This document shows, piece after piece, positions 6,853 through 15,799 of a stretch of DNA of 20,752 nt. Source of the stretch: an uncultured Bacillota bacterium. Lineage in GTDB: Bacteria > Bacillota > Clostridia > Lachnospirales > Lachnospiraceae. The DNA lies in contig CAJKMA010000051.1 in NCBI GenBank assembly GCA_905200905.1, forward strand, positions 1 to 20,752, read 5' to 3'. Made by a program: the position numbers and the translations under genes. The stretch's first letter is position 1. Every line of letters begins with the position of its first letter. The notes beneath the pieces are model-generated. The model was not told the DNA's origin. It saw only the letters and a program-made list of their open reading frames with translations, and did no database searches.

Positions 6853-6898
6853 AAAAACATCCACCTGGGAAGTTAAAATTTCTCAAATGGATGTTTTT
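6853..6898 (-). terminator. Terminator of the V-type ATPase operon
   Basis: AAAAACATCCA (6853-6863) and TGGATGTTTTT (6888-6898) form an 11-bp perfect inverted repeat 18 bases after the subunit D stop. The A and T runs at both ends let it work in either direction. Confidence 0.8.
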
Positions 6899-6915
6899 AT
6901 AATCTTTCCTGCCGC

Positions 6916-7587
6916 CTATTTCACAACAGGTTCTTTCTCTTTATAATGATGCGCTTCTTCCAGCATCATGTCTTTCACTTTCATCAGACGAATCTGGGTA
7001 CTTCTCTCATTTTCGTCTAACTTCATGGTAATATATTTAATATTCTGTCTAGTCTCCGGAATAATAACGTGTTCCAGAGCATTTACTCTTCGCCTGGTCT
7101 TCTCAATCTCAGAAGCCATGAGCTGACAGGATTTCTCCACCTCTGCAAGTTTCAGCATATCCGGCAGAATATCCGCCAGGGATTTCACAGCGCCATCCAA
7201 ATCCCCGGAAGTAAAGGCAAAACCATAAGAATAAATGTCATTGGCATCTGCGGTTCTTGTACTGGTTTTAAAAACCGGAATATCCACGCTCATAACATTT
7301 CTCTTATCTGCTTCCAGGAATACTTCCTGCTTGGGAGCCATAAGGGCTGTATTTAAAATCTGTTCTGACATACCTGCTCTTGCAATGACAAAGTTCTTAT
7401 TGGCTGATAAAATTCCTGCCTCTACTTTCTGGCGAAGGGCCATATTTTCCCGAACCAGATCTAAAAACTGACGCATTAATTCATCACGTTTATCCTTCAA
7501 AAGTTTGTGCCCCTTTACAGCAGTCACCAACTTTTTCTTTAAACGGGTCAGCTCCATTCTGGTAGGTGTTACCTGAGTAGATGCCAA
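6916..7587 (-). CDS. ntpD: V-type ATP synthase subunit D
   Basis: A 223-residue central rotor shaft subunit that turns inside the A3B3 head. The N-terminus is diagnostic: VTPTRMELTRLKKKL, then GHKLLKDKRDELMRQF. The protein is long-helical at both ends, as expected for the shaft coiled coil (about 1-75 and 135-205). Translation starts at a TTG (7587-7585): AGAGGTGAT lies directly upstream at good distance, and family members begin at this point, whereas the first ATG (codon 11) would cut off the conserved PTR. The gene begins 15 bases after subunit B and is the last of the operon, followed at once by a terminator. Confidence 0.95.
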   Translation of the reverse strand: MASTQVTPTRMELTRLKKKLVTAVKGHKLLKDKRDELMRQFLDLVRENMALRQKVEAGILSANKNFVIARAGMSEQILNTALMAPKQEVFLEADKRNVMSVDIPVFKTSTRTADANDIYSYGFAFTSGDLDGAVKSLADILPDMLKLAEVEKSCQLMASEIEKTRRRVNALEHVIIPETRQNIKYITMKLDENERSTQIRLMKVKDMMLEEAHHYKEKEPVVK

Positions 7588-7602
7588 GTTATCACCTCTT
7601 TC

Positions 7603-8976
7603 TTAGTATTTTCCATAATACTCATCTAAGAACTTATCATCAATACGTTTCAGCTCACTCCTTGGCAGAATAGACAGAAGTTTCCAACCAATACGGAGGG
7701 TTTCCTCAATATCACGGTTCGTATTATAACCCTGTGATACATATTCCTGCTCAAAGGCATCTGCAAATTTCGCATAAATAAGGTCAATATCAGAAAGCGC
7801 TGCCTCACCTAAAATAACCATCAATTCTTTTGCCTCTTTACCACGGGCATAGGCTGCAAACAGCTGATTCATGGTATTTGAGTGGTCTGCACGTGTCTTT
7901 CCTTCTCCAATACCTTTATCCTTCAGACGAGAAAGGGATGGCAATACGTCAATAGGCGGTGTTACACCTTTACGGTATAACTCACGGTTCAGAATAATCT
8001 GTCCCTCTGTGATATAGCCTGTCAAGTCAGGAATTGGATGAGTTTTATCATCTTCTGGCATAGTCAGAATCGGAATCATGGTAATACTTCCCTTCTTGCC
8101 CTTCTGACGTCCAGCTCTTTCATACATGGTTGCCAAGTCTGTATACATGTAACCTGGATAACCACGACGACCAGGTACTTCCTTACGCGCTGCAGAAATC
8201 TCACGAAGAGCATCTGCATAGTTGGTGATATCTGTAAGAATAACCAATACGTGCATATCTTTTTCAAATGCTAAATACTCAGCAGCTGTAAGAGCCATCT
8301 TTGGTGTTGCAATACGCTCTACAGCAGGGTCATTTGCCAAGTTAATGAACAGAACTGTTCTGTCAATAGCACCTGTCTCTTTAAAACTTTCTGTAAAGAA
8401 GTTTGCCTCCTCAAAAGTAATACCTAAAGCTGCGAATACAACGGCAAAGTTTTCTCCTGAACCACGTACCTTTGCCTGTCTTGCAATCTGAGCAGCTAAG
8501 TTCGCATGTGGCAAACCAGAAGCGGAGAAAATTGGCAGCTTCTGTCCACGAACCAAAGTATTCAAACCGTCAATGGCAGAAACACCTGTCTGGATAAACT
8601 CCTCCGGATAACTTCTTGCTGCCGGATTCATAGGAAGACCGTTAATATCTCTTCTCTCTTCCGGCAAAATCTCTGGACCATCATCAATAGGACGACCCAT
8701 ACCATCGAATACACGGCCAAGCATATCCTCAGATACACCAAGCTCCATGCTTCGTCCGAGGAAACGTACTTTACTGTCAGACAGGTTAATACCTGTAGAA
8801 CTTTCAAAAAGCTGTACCAAAGCATCGCTTCCGTTAATCTCCAGAACTTTGCAGCGGCGTGTTTCACCGCTTGCCAGTTCAATCTCACCTAACTCATCAT
8901 AATGAACATTTTCAACGCCACGCACCAGCATAAGAGGGCCGGCAACTTCCTGTATGGTTCTATACTCCTTTGGCAT
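7603..8976 (-). CDS. ntpB: V-type ATP synthase subunit B (non-catalytic nucleotide-binding subunit)
   Basis: A 457-residue subunit alternating with A in the A3B3 head. It has the family's degenerate P-loop, SASGLPHANL (151-160), in place of GxxxxGKT, which marks it as B and not A. Arg350 in LPSLSRLKDKGIG sits where the arginine finger of E. hirae NtpB lies and completes the catalytic site of the neighbouring A subunit. Length matches the family. Its ATG overlaps the stop of subunit A by one base (TAATG), with AAGGAGG seven bases upstream, so the A:B stoichiometry is probably set by translational coupling. Confidence 0.97.
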   Translation of the reverse strand: MPKEYRTIQEVAGPLMLVRGVENVHYDELGEIELASGETRRCKVLEINGSDALVQLFESSTGINLSDSKVRFLGRSMELGVSEDMLGRVFDGMGRPIDDGPEILPEERRDINGLPMNPAARSYPEEFIQTGVSAIDGLNTLVRGQKLPIFSASGLPHANLAAQIARQAKVRGSGENFAVVFAALGITFEEANFFTESFKETGAIDRTVLFINLANDPAVERIATPKMALTAAEYLAFEKDMHVLVILTDITNYADALREISAARKEVPGRRGYPGYMYTDLATMYERAGRQKGKKGSITMIPILTMPEDDKTHPIPDLTGYITEGQIILNRELYRKGVTPPIDVLPSLSRLKDKGIGEGKTRADHSNTMNQLFAAYARGKEAKELMVILGEAALSDIDLIYAKFADAFEQEYVSQGYNTNRDIEETLRIGWKLLSILPRSELKRIDDKFLDEYYGKY

Positions 8977-10742
8977 TAGAAGTCCTCCTTCCCTAATACA
9001 TTGGAAATTTCTTTTGCAAGCTGGCCTAAAACAGCTTTGTACTCTTTATCCAGATTTTCTTCCAATACATATTTAAAACGTCCGATTTTTTCACGAACTT
9101 CCAGATTTACAAGGCTCTGAATAGATGCACCCTTTTCCAACGCCTCTTTGCCATGCTCATAATATGCAATAACCAGTTTCATAAGCATATACTGTTTCTT
9201 CAGAGAACTATAGGTATCTACTTCATGGAAAGAGTTCTGATGCAAGAAGTCCTCACGAATAGAACGGGCAGCTTCCATTTTCAGACGGTCTCCTGCTGAC
9301 AGGGCATCCATACCTACCATCTTAACGATTTCTTCCAGTTCTGCTTCATCCTGAAGAAGGCTCATCATCTTCTGACGTTCTGCCATCCAGTCTGGAGCAA
9401 CGGTTTCATTAAACCATTTTTCCATATTGTCCAAATACAGAGAATAACTGGTAAGCCAGTTAATCGCCGGAAAATGTCTCTTATAAGCCAGAGAAGAATC
9501 CAATCCCCAGAATACCTTTACAATACGGAGGGTTGCCTGAGATACTGGTTCAGAAATATCACCACCTGGAGGAGATACCGCACCAATAACAGAAAGCGCG
9601 CCTTCTCTCTTATCCTTACCAAGAGAAACCACATGTCCGGCTCTTTCATAAAACTGTGCCAAACGGGAACCCAGGTATGCAGGATAACCTTCCTCACCAG
9701 GCATCTCTTCCAAACGTCCAGACATCTCACGGAGTGCCTCAGCCCAACGAGAAGTGGAATCTGCCATAAGCGCTACAGAATAGCCCATATCACGGAAATA
9801 TTCAGCAATGGTAATACCTGTATAAATAGATGCCTCACGGGCTGCAACCGGCATATCAGAAGTATTGGCAATGAGTACCGTTCTCTCCATCAAAGACTGT
9901 CCTGTCTTAGGGTCCTTTAATTCTGGGAACTCATTCAAAACGTCTGTCATTTCATTTCCACGTTCACCACATCCAATGTAAACCACAATATCTGCTTCTG
10001 CCCATTTAGCCAACTGATGCTGGATAACGGTTTTACCACTTCCGAATGGTCCCGGAACAGCTGCAACACCACCCTTTGCAATAGGGAAGAAGGTATCAAC
10101 TACACGCTGTCCTGTTACCAAAGGCATTTCTGGCGGCAATTTTTTCAGATAAGGACGACCTTTACGAACCGGCCATTTCTGCATCATGGTAAGTTCTTTG
10201 TCACCTGCATCTGTAGTAATCACTGCTACAACTTCTTCTACTGTAAACTCACCGGCTTTAATTTCCTTTACTGTACCTTTGACACCATAGGGAACCATAA
10301 TTTTATGATTCACCACAATCGTTTCCTGCACAGTACCAAGAATGTCTCCAGCCTCTACTTCATCCCCTGCTTTCACAGCAGGAACAAAGTTCCATTTTAA
10401 ATTTCTCTTTAGGGAAGGAACCTCAACACCACGTTTTAAGTTAGTTCCTGAAATTTTCATAATATCGTCCAGAGGACGCTGAATACCATCATAAATACTG
10501 GTAATAAGACCTGGTCCTAATTCTACAGAAAGTGGCGCTTCTGTAGATTCTACGGGCTCACCCGGTCCAAGTCCTGAAGTTTCCTCATATACCTGAATGG
10601 AAGCCTCGTCTCCATGCATTTCGATGATTTCACCAATCAGTCGCTGGTTACTAACACGAACCACGTCGAACATATTGGCATCACGCATGCCCTCTGCAAT
10701 AACCAGAGGACCTGCTACTTTTTTAATCGTACCTTTGCTCAT
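8976..10742 (-). CDS. ntpA: V-type ATP synthase catalytic subunit A
   Basis: A 588-residue catalytic subunit. An N-terminal beta-barrel (GTIKKVAGPLVIAEG) is followed by the non-homologous bulge of V/A-type A subunits (about 110-190). The Walker A motif is GPFGSGKT (231-238, Lys237), and Glu260 in GCGERGNEM is the catalytic glutamate. The C-terminal helical domain follows. The spacing of Lys and Glu matches E. hirae NtpA to within one residue. AGGTGAT lies eight bases before the ATG. It lies 20 bases after subunit F and shares a TAATG junction with subunit B. Confidence 0.97.
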   Translation of the reverse strand: MSKGTIKKVAGPLVIAEGMRDANMFDVVRVSNQRLIGEIIEMHGDEASIQVYEETSGLGPGEPVESTEAPLSVELGPGLITSIYDGIQRPLDDIMKISGTNLKRGVEVPSLKRNLKWNFVPAVKAGDEVEAGDILGTVQETIVVNHKIMVPYGVKGTVKEIKAGEFTVEEVVAVITTDAGDKELTMMQKWPVRKGRPYLKKLPPEMPLVTGQRVVDTFFPIAKGGVAAVPGPFGSGKTVIQHQLAKWAEADIVVYIGCGERGNEMTDVLNEFPELKDPKTGQSLMERTVLIANTSDMPVAAREASIYTGITIAEYFRDMGYSVALMADSTSRWAEALREMSGRLEEMPGEEGYPAYLGSRLAQFYERAGHVVSLGKDKREGALSVIGAVSPPGGDISEPVSQATLRIVKVFWGLDSSLAYKRHFPAINWLTSYSLYLDNMEKWFNETVAPDWMAERQKMMSLLQDEAELEEIVKMVGMDALSAGDRLKMEAARSIREDFLHQNSFHEVDTYSSLKKQYMLMKLVIAYYEHGKEALEKGASIQSLVNLEVREKIGRFKYVLEENLDKEYKAVLGQLAKEISNVLGKEDF

Positions 10743-10762
10743 TGGAACGAATCACCTGCTTT

Positions 10763-11083
10763 CTAATTATTACTGAACAGAATATCAGAACCTACTGCCT
10801 GTTCTACAGAGTTTTTCACACCCTGCACTCCATTTCCAGTATTTCCGGATACACCAGGAATCTGGATAATCGCTGGCAGAATTCTTTCCTGAAGTTTTTC
10901 TATCAGCTGTCCACACTCTGCTGCTGCCGCTTCTGTAATATAGATAATTCCATATCCATGATCAGCCAGAGCTGTGAGTTTTGCTTCTATTTCTTTACGA
11001 TCCACTGCCGGGAAAATATCAAGACCCAGTGCGGCAAATCCGTAAATACTATCATAATCACCTATCACTGCAATCTTATACAT
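10763..11083 (-). CDS. ntpG: V-type ATP synthase subunit F
   Basis: A 106-residue small rotor subunit that binds subunit D on the central shaft (named NtpG in E. hirae). It opens with MYKIAVIGDYDSIYGFAALG, the typical Rossmann-like start of subunit F, and contains IIYITEAAA in the middle strand. Its ATG lies within the end of subunit C (8-base overlap), suggesting coupled translation. Length is as expected for the family. Confidence 0.93.
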   Translation of the reverse strand: MYKIAVIGDYDSIYGFAALGLDIFPAVDRKEIEAKLTALADHGYGIIYITEAAAAECGQLIEKLQERILPAIIQIPGVSGNTGNGVQGVKNSVEQAVGSDILFSNN

Positions 11084-12053
11084 ACATTTCCCTTACCCTT
11101 TCTCGAATTGCCTCTTCCGAAAAACCGTTTTGTTTTCCTGAAAGAATGATCCGCACTGTTTTAATCTCATTCTCTCTTGCCAGCAAATAAGCCACTAACG
11201 GCCCAACAGAAAAAGTTTCATATTTCTGAGGCTGCATAGTATGAATGATACGGTTATCACACCAGCGTTCAAATGCAGAAGGAGATTCAACAATAGCTGC
11301 TGCTCCATTGGCATATACCGTACTTTCCAGGTATTCCACAATAGCTCCCATTCCTTGAACAGCTGCTTTTGCAAGCCTGTCAATACTCAGCGATTTACAG
11401 GGTACCATTGCCCGCTTCATAAATTCTATGGTTTTCGCAGTTTTCTGTGAACGCACAGCAATTTTAATATCTGCAATTGCCACCATAGATTCTGCATATT
11501 CTTTTATAATGCGATCCTTTGCCCTCTCTCCAGCCTGATAAACAGCCTCAAGCGCTGCTTTGTCCACGATTACATCACATAACTGTCCATCACCTGTATG
11601 GAGCAGGGTTTCATAAGCTTCCTTAGCAGCCGCCGACATATACTCTGGAAGTCTGGAAAAATCCTTACTTCTAATAATGTCCAGCATTTCTTCCGGTGGA
11701 ATCACGGTATCTTCATAATAGATTTTCATGGTTCTTCCATCTTTAGAAGTACATGCATCCTTAATGGCTGCTTTGAGATTATGGAACAAGTTCGGATAGG
11801 AAAACACATCAAACACTGACATATCTACCTTCATATCTCGGATAGTTTCCCAGGTTTTTTCCTGTTCTCTATCCAAGATTGCCTCTGCATTTACCGGTGT
11901 ATCTGTATCACCCCAGCCCTTTTCCTGCAAAAGCTGCAAACACTGCTTCTCAGTGCTGCATGCCAAAAGCTGTTCAATAACGGAAGAAGTAAACAACGCT
12001 GTCTCCAACGCTCGGATTCGTGCAACCGCATAGGTATATTTCGTACTAGACAA
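11076..12053 (-). CDS. ntpC: V-type ATP synthase subunit C (subunit d homologue)
   Basis: A funnel-shaped connector of about 325 residues between the D/F shaft and the K ring, recognised by YTYAVARIRALE at its start, by its mainly helical composition and by its place between E and F. The start is ambiguous. The first ATG (12059) is only one base from the AGGAGG at 12066-12061, too close for normal initiation. The TTG two codons later (12053) is seven bases away, and I prefer it. The difference is two residues. The final bases overlap subunit F by 8. Confidence 0.92.
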   Translation of the reverse strand: MSSTKYTYAVARIRALETALFTSSVIEQLLACSTEKQCLQLLQEKGWGDTDTPVNAEAILDREQEKTWETIRDMKVDMSVFDVFSYPNLFHNLKAAIKDACTSKDGRTMKIYYEDTVIPPEEMLDIIRSKDFSRLPEYMSAAAKEAYETLLHTGDGQLCDVIVDKAALEAVYQAGERAKDRIIKEYAESMVAIADIKIAVRSQKTAKTIEFMKRAMVPCKSLSIDRLAKAAVQGMGAIVEYLESTVYANGAAAIVESPSAFERWCDNRIIHTMQPQKYETFSVGPLVAYLLARENEIKTVRIILSGKQNGFSEEAIRERVREMYV

Positions 12054-12080
12054 GTCCATTCCTCCTTTTTGCGGTTATAC

Positions 12081-12674
12081 TTATAAAAATAAGAAACTGT
12101 GAACCTTATCCAACAGTTCATCTCGTTTGGAATTGAACATTGCCTCAAAAGTACAATTTTCCTCAATTCCCCCATATATCAGGACAAAGCCGCCGCATAC
12201 TTTCCTGCTTTCCCTAGACAGCTTCAATACGCCGCCTTTTTCTTTTGCAATTGCCTGAATCTCCTCTTCAAATCCCTTTGGAAACCTCTTCAAATCAGCT
12301 TCAGAAAAACAGATTTCCCCATCCTGAGCCAGCACAAACTTGTGCAGCATTTTCCGGAGCATTTCAAAATATTCTGCATCTGCTGCATGAATCATAGATT
12401 CATATGCAGTGTTAAGAACCTCTGAAATCATTTCCTGTTTCGCCGCAAGAAGGGCTTTTCTTCTCTGCAAATCGCAGGAAGAAGCAGCACGCTCCTCAAT
12501 TGCCTTTACCTCTGCTTCCAATTTCCGGGAGATTTGTCTGCATTCATTTTCTGCTTCTTCTTTCGCAGAAGCTAATACAGCATCTGCCTGCTTATTAGCT
12601 TCTGCTAAAAGTTCTCTTACAGAAGTTTCTGCATCTTCAAGAATCTGGCTTTTCATTTTTTCTAATCCAGTCAT
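12081..12674 (-). CDS. ntpE: V-type ATP synthase subunit E
   Basis: A 197-residue peripheral stator subunit. The N-terminal half (about 1-100) is a long charged helix rich in Ala, Glu, Lys and Arg that pairs with the G/H-type subunit. The C-terminal half is the globular domain that grips the head, including GGFVLIYGGIEENCTFEAMF, close to the family's usual sequence. AAGGAG lies about nine bases before the ATG. The gene sits 57 bases after K and 27 bases before C. Confidence 0.93.
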   Translation of the reverse strand: MTGLEKMKSQILEDAETSVRELLAEANKQADAVLASAKEEAENECRQISRKLEAEVKAIEERAASSCDLQRRKALLAAKQEMISEVLNTAYESMIHAADAEYFEMLRKMLHKFVLAQDGEICFSEADLKRFPKGFEEEIQAIAKEKGGVLKLSRESRKVCGGFVLIYGGIEENCTFEAMFNSKRDELLDKVHSFLFL

Positions 12675-12731
12675 TCTCTTGCTCTCCTTTTCTAAATTTC
12701 GTCAGCTCGACTTCACTTCTAAATATTTAAA

Positions 12732-13202
12732 TTAGAATGGAAGGTTTGTAACAGCCAAAATAGAAACTAACAGAGCAAGGATTGCATAGGTCTCAACCAT
12801 AGCAGGGAAAAGCATTGCTTTACCAAACTGTTCTGGTTTTTTTGCTACGATACCAATAGCAGCTGCAGAAGTTTTTCCCTGATAATAAGCAGAAATCAAA
12901 CCTACAATACCGATTGGAAGGCATGCACATAATACAAGAAGACCATCAGCCTTTGACAGATCCAATAATCCGCCTCCTAACAGACCAATTTTAGACAATG
13001 TGATAAATCCAACTAACAGACCATAAATACCCTGTGTACCAGGAAGCAGCTGCATAATCAAAACTTTTGCGAATTTGCTTGGATCTTCTGTAACAACTCC
13101 AGAAGCAGCCTGACCTGCAATACCAACACCAATAGCAGAACCCATACCTGCTAAAATAACTGCTAATGCTGCACCTAATAATGCATAAACGTTTCCACTC
13201 AT
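12732..13202 (-). CDS. ntpK: V-type ATP synthase subunit K (rotor proteolipid), predicted Na+ binding
   Basis: A 156-residue, four-helix proteolipid made of two fused hairpins (helices near 6-28, 45-68, 85-106, 128-150) that forms the rotating membrane ring. The ion-carrying Glu is Glu137 in FPAMVETYAI, in helix 4; the first hairpin has no equivalent acid. The other residues that bind Na+ in E. hirae NtpK (Leu61, Thr64, Gln65, Gln110) are all matched: Leu53, Thr56 and Gln57 in LPGTQG, and Gln108 in YYQGKTSAA. This supports Na+ as the coupling ion. The ATG overlaps the subunit I stop (ATGA), with AAGGAGG about ten bases upstream. Confidence 0.96.
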   Translation of the reverse strand: MSGNVYALLGAALAVILAGMGSAIGVGIAGQAASGVVTEDPSKFAKVLIMQLLPGTQGIYGLLVGFITLSKIGLLGGGLLDLSKADGLLVLCACLPIGIVGLISAYYQGKTSAAAIGIVAKKPEQFGKAMLFPAMVETYAILALLVSILAVTNLPF

Positions 13203-15235
13203 AAATTTGTTTCCTCCTTAACATCTACATACTTTGTGTTTAATTTAAACGGATTAAAAGGCTTTCCGCCGCCCTCATAAAACTTACCGAAAAATTCTAC
13301 AAACTGCAAACGGTTTGTATGAACATATGCGCCTAATATATTAATGGCCATATTCAGTGTATGTCCAATAATAAAGACTACAATAAAGACAATGGCACCA
13401 AAAATTCCGTCCCCTACCATGCTTCCCATCTGGTTAATAACAGATGCAATAACACCGGTAGCTAGCCCAAGAGCCAGAAGACGGGAATAGGATAATACAT
13501 CACTAAGCCATCCTGTTACATTATAAAGGTCATAAGCTCCAAGAGCCAGACGCAGTCCAAAGTTCTTATTCGCCCGACCTGACATAAATAACAGTCCCAA
13601 TGCACCCACAATAGTCAGTACCTTTCCAGAAGCTCCCACAAACGGTGGGAAAATGCTTGGATCTACCTGGGCAATGGATGCAAAAATACTACTTGGAAGC
13701 AGCATCAGCAACAATCCAATGAGGAATACATACCACAATACCACATCACAGAAAAAGTCAACGACTTTTTTCTGTTTCAACAGCATGTATCCTTTCATCC
13801 CAAGACCTGTAAATAGGTGAATCAGACCAAATCCCATGGAATACATCAACATACGCATAGGGTCATTTAAAGGAACAAACCACAACGCTTTCACTAGACC
13901 ACCTTCCGGCACCTCTACATGGAAGAAAGTTCTGGCAACTACGTCAATAGCGTCTCCGAAATAGCCTCCAAACAATACACCCCATACTAATGTGGAAATA
14001 CCACAATACATAAACATCTTAATTGCTTTTTTCAAAGATGCCTCCATGCGTGGGAATTTTTTCAGCACAATAAAGCATCCAAGGAACATAATCAAACCAT
14101 ATGCTGCATCTGACAGCATCAGTCCGAATAAGAAAACATAGAAGAAGGACATCACAGTTGTTGGATCCACTTCTCCTTTTTTCGGAAGACCATAGGATTC
14201 CAAAACTCCCTCCACAGATTCTGAAAAACCATTGTTGCTTAAAAGCACCGGCATTTCTTCCTCTTGAGGCACCTCTTCACTTTCAAAGCTTAATACAAAA
14301 CTGTCATTCAACGCTTTTTCAAGGGCAGGCAACGCCTTCTGTGGCACATAACCAGTAATCAAAAATGTTTTCTGCGACTGTGGAATCTGACCTAACACAT
14401 TATATTTTTCTGCTCTTGCTCGGAAATAATCAGCTGCAAGTCTGATATCCATTCTCCGTGAGGCAGATTTTTTAATGTTATCCTGGCAAATTCCAATTTC
14501 CTCCTGCAGTTTCTGAATCTGTTTTTTCAGATTCTCAACTTCTTTTACAGGTACTTGTGCAATAATCTGAGATGGTTTCGCAAAACCACCCTGTCTTAGG
14601 GCTTCCTCTACCATTACAGCATCCTTCCTAAGGCAGACTACTGCAAGATAAACAGCATCTCTTTCAGAAGACAGGATTGTAACGTCTGCCCCAGAAACCT
14701 CTGGTGCGTGTTCCAGAATCAGTCCATAGATTTCTTCTAAGGTCATAACCCCTGGAATTGTTCCTACCAGAAGAACCGAAGATTTCGTTCCCCTAAAGGC
14801 CATGGATACATCCAAACTCATCCAAGGCATAAGAGCTTCTATCTGATTCTCCAATTTCTGGATGCTTGCCCGATATTCAGCAATCTTTTTCTGATTACTG
14901 TGGATTCCAGATACAACACTCATAATCTCATCTTTTCTGTCCGCTGCCTGTTGGAAATTTTCTCTCTCTACCAACTTTTTGCCTTCTAAACTGGACAGCA
15001 TGGAGGTTTTCTCCGGAACATATTCCTGAAGGATTTCTAATGCCCCGTCTGCAGAAGCTGCATTTCTTTCAAATCTCGCTCTTGCATCCTGAGTGTCCAT
15101 TTTCTCAAGTCCGGTTTCATCTTCCAGCATCTTAGAAATTTCCATAACACCCATAGCCTGTATTTTCTCCAGAATCGCTTTCCTATCCTTTTTCAGTGCG
15201 CAGATACTGACTTTTTGCATCTGCAATACTGCCAT
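13199..15235 (-). CDS. ntpI: V-type ATP synthase subunit I (subunit a)
   Basis: A 678-residue stator membrane subunit. The N-terminal half (about 1-365) is cytoplasmic with coiled-coil stretches; the C-terminal half has seven or eight membrane helices, starting at FFYVFLFGLMLSDAAYG. Two conserved arginines face the K ring: Arg585 in YSRLLALGLATG and Arg642 in VHTNRLQFVEFFGKFYEGGG. Their spacing of 57 residues is close to the 56 of E. hirae NtpI (Arg573/Arg629). The frame opens at a GTG (15241), but AGGAGGG at 15250-15244 is only two bases from it and eight from the ATG at 15235, so I start there. It overlaps K by four bases. Confidence 0.96.
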   Translation of the reverse strand: MAVLQMQKVSICALKKDRKAILEKIQAMGVMEISKMLEDETGLEKMDTQDARARFERNAASADGALEILQEYVPEKTSMLSSLEGKKLVERENFQQAADRKDEIMSVVSGIHSNQKKIAEYRASIQKLENQIEALMPWMSLDVSMAFRGTKSSVLLVGTIPGVMTLEEIYGLILEHAPEVSGADVTILSSERDAVYLAVVCLRKDAVMVEEALRQGGFAKPSQIIAQVPVKEVENLKKQIQKLQEEIGICQDNIKKSASRRMDIRLAADYFRARAEKYNVLGQIPQSQKTFLITGYVPQKALPALEKALNDSFVLSFESEEVPQEEEMPVLLSNNGFSESVEGVLESYGLPKKGEVDPTTVMSFFYVFLFGLMLSDAAYGLIMFLGCFIVLKKFPRMEASLKKAIKMFMYCGISTLVWGVLFGGYFGDAIDVVARTFFHVEVPEGGLVKALWFVPLNDPMRMLMYSMGFGLIHLFTGLGMKGYMLLKQKKVVDFFCDVVLWYVFLIGLLLMLLPSSIFASIAQVDPSIFPPFVGASGKVLTIVGALGLLFMSGRANKNFGLRLALGAYDLYNVTGWLSDVLSYSRLLALGLATGVIASVINQMGSMVGDGIFGAIVFIVVFIIGHTLNMAINILGAYVHTNRLQFVEFFGKFYEGGGKPFNPFKLNTKYVDVKEETNL

Positions 15236-15297
15236 ATTCACATCCCTCCTTTATTACTTATTTTCTCTTTCTGCAGTTCATAATCTTCTTTCTGGCA

Positions 15298-15606
15298 TTA
15301 TATCAAATTCTGAATAATGCGTTGAACTGCTTCCTCTTCTTTGGATTTTGCAATTTGTCTTAATTCTGCAATCTCCTTATCCGCTGCCTTAAGAGCTGCT
15401 CCCAGCCTCTCCTCGCCAGCACGCTGCGCAGCACTTCTAGTCTTTTCTGCCTTTTCCTGCGCTTCCCCAATCATCCCGGATTTCAGTGTTACAGCCTCCT
15501 GCTTCGCGTTTTCCAGAATCTGCGTACTTTGCATCTTCGCATTAGAAATCATTTCTTCTGCCTTCTGCTCTGTTTCCCGGATTTCTTTGATTGTTTTTTC
15601 TACCAA
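15298..15606 (-). CDS. ntpF: V-type ATP synthase subunit G/H (stator coiled coil)
   Basis: A 102-residue protein made almost wholly of one charged Ala/Glu/Lys/Gln-rich helix, as expected for the peripheral stalk subunit that pairs with E (NtpF in E. hirae, H in archaea). The start is a TTG at 15606-15604, reading MVEKTIKEIRETEQKAEEMI, preceded by AAGGTGGTGAT. An upstream in-frame ATG (15660) is ruled out because it overlaps the -35 box of the promoter, whose predicted start is near 15625. It is the first gene of the operon, which follows the E. hirae order. Confidence 0.88.
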   Translation of the reverse strand: MVEKTIKEIRETEQKAEEMISNAKMQSTQILENAKQEAVTLKSGMIGEAQEKAEKTRSAAQRAGEERLGAALKAADKEIAELRQIAKSKEEEAVQRIIQNLI

Positions 15607-15631
15607 AGTATCACCACCTTCACATAAACTG

Positions 15632-15660
15632 ATATTACTATGGATTATACATTTTGTCAA
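15632..15660 (-). promoter_or_regulatory. Promoter of the V-type ATPase operon
   Basis: On the minus strand a perfect TTGACA (15660-15655), exactly 17 bp, then TAATAT (15637-15632). The start near 15625 leaves a leader of only about 19 bases before the TTG start codon of the first subunit. No operator or attenuator is visible, so expression may be largely constitutive. Confidence 0.85.
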
Positions 15661-15727
15661 TTTCTTAACAGTATTTTATATTTTTTTCTATATTATTATG
15701 TATCAACCTATTTTTTCTAAACAAAAA

Positions 15728-15764
15728 AAGAGAGATTCTATACTATTTGTACAATCTCTCTCTT
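15728..15764 (-). terminator. Rho-independent terminator of the binding-protein gene
   Basis: AAGAGAGATT (15728-15737) pairs with AATCTCTCTCTT (15753-15764), a stem of 9-10 bp. On the minus strand it runs into seven T residues (TTTTTTTG). It separates the binding-protein gene from the V-ATPase promoter. Confidence 0.88.
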
Positions 15765-15799
15765 GATTCTATATTAATTCTGCCAAATTCTCATGTTCT

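Noticed and set aside
8038..10400. Plus-strand ORFs of 60-150 codons opposite subunits A and B
   Set aside because: They are shadows of strongly conserved ATPase genes, with no ribosome binding sites or recognisable products.
15606..15660. Longer version of the first V-ATPase subunit starting at ATG 15660
   Set aside because: The ATG overlaps the -35 box of the operon promoter and lies upstream of the predicted transcription start.
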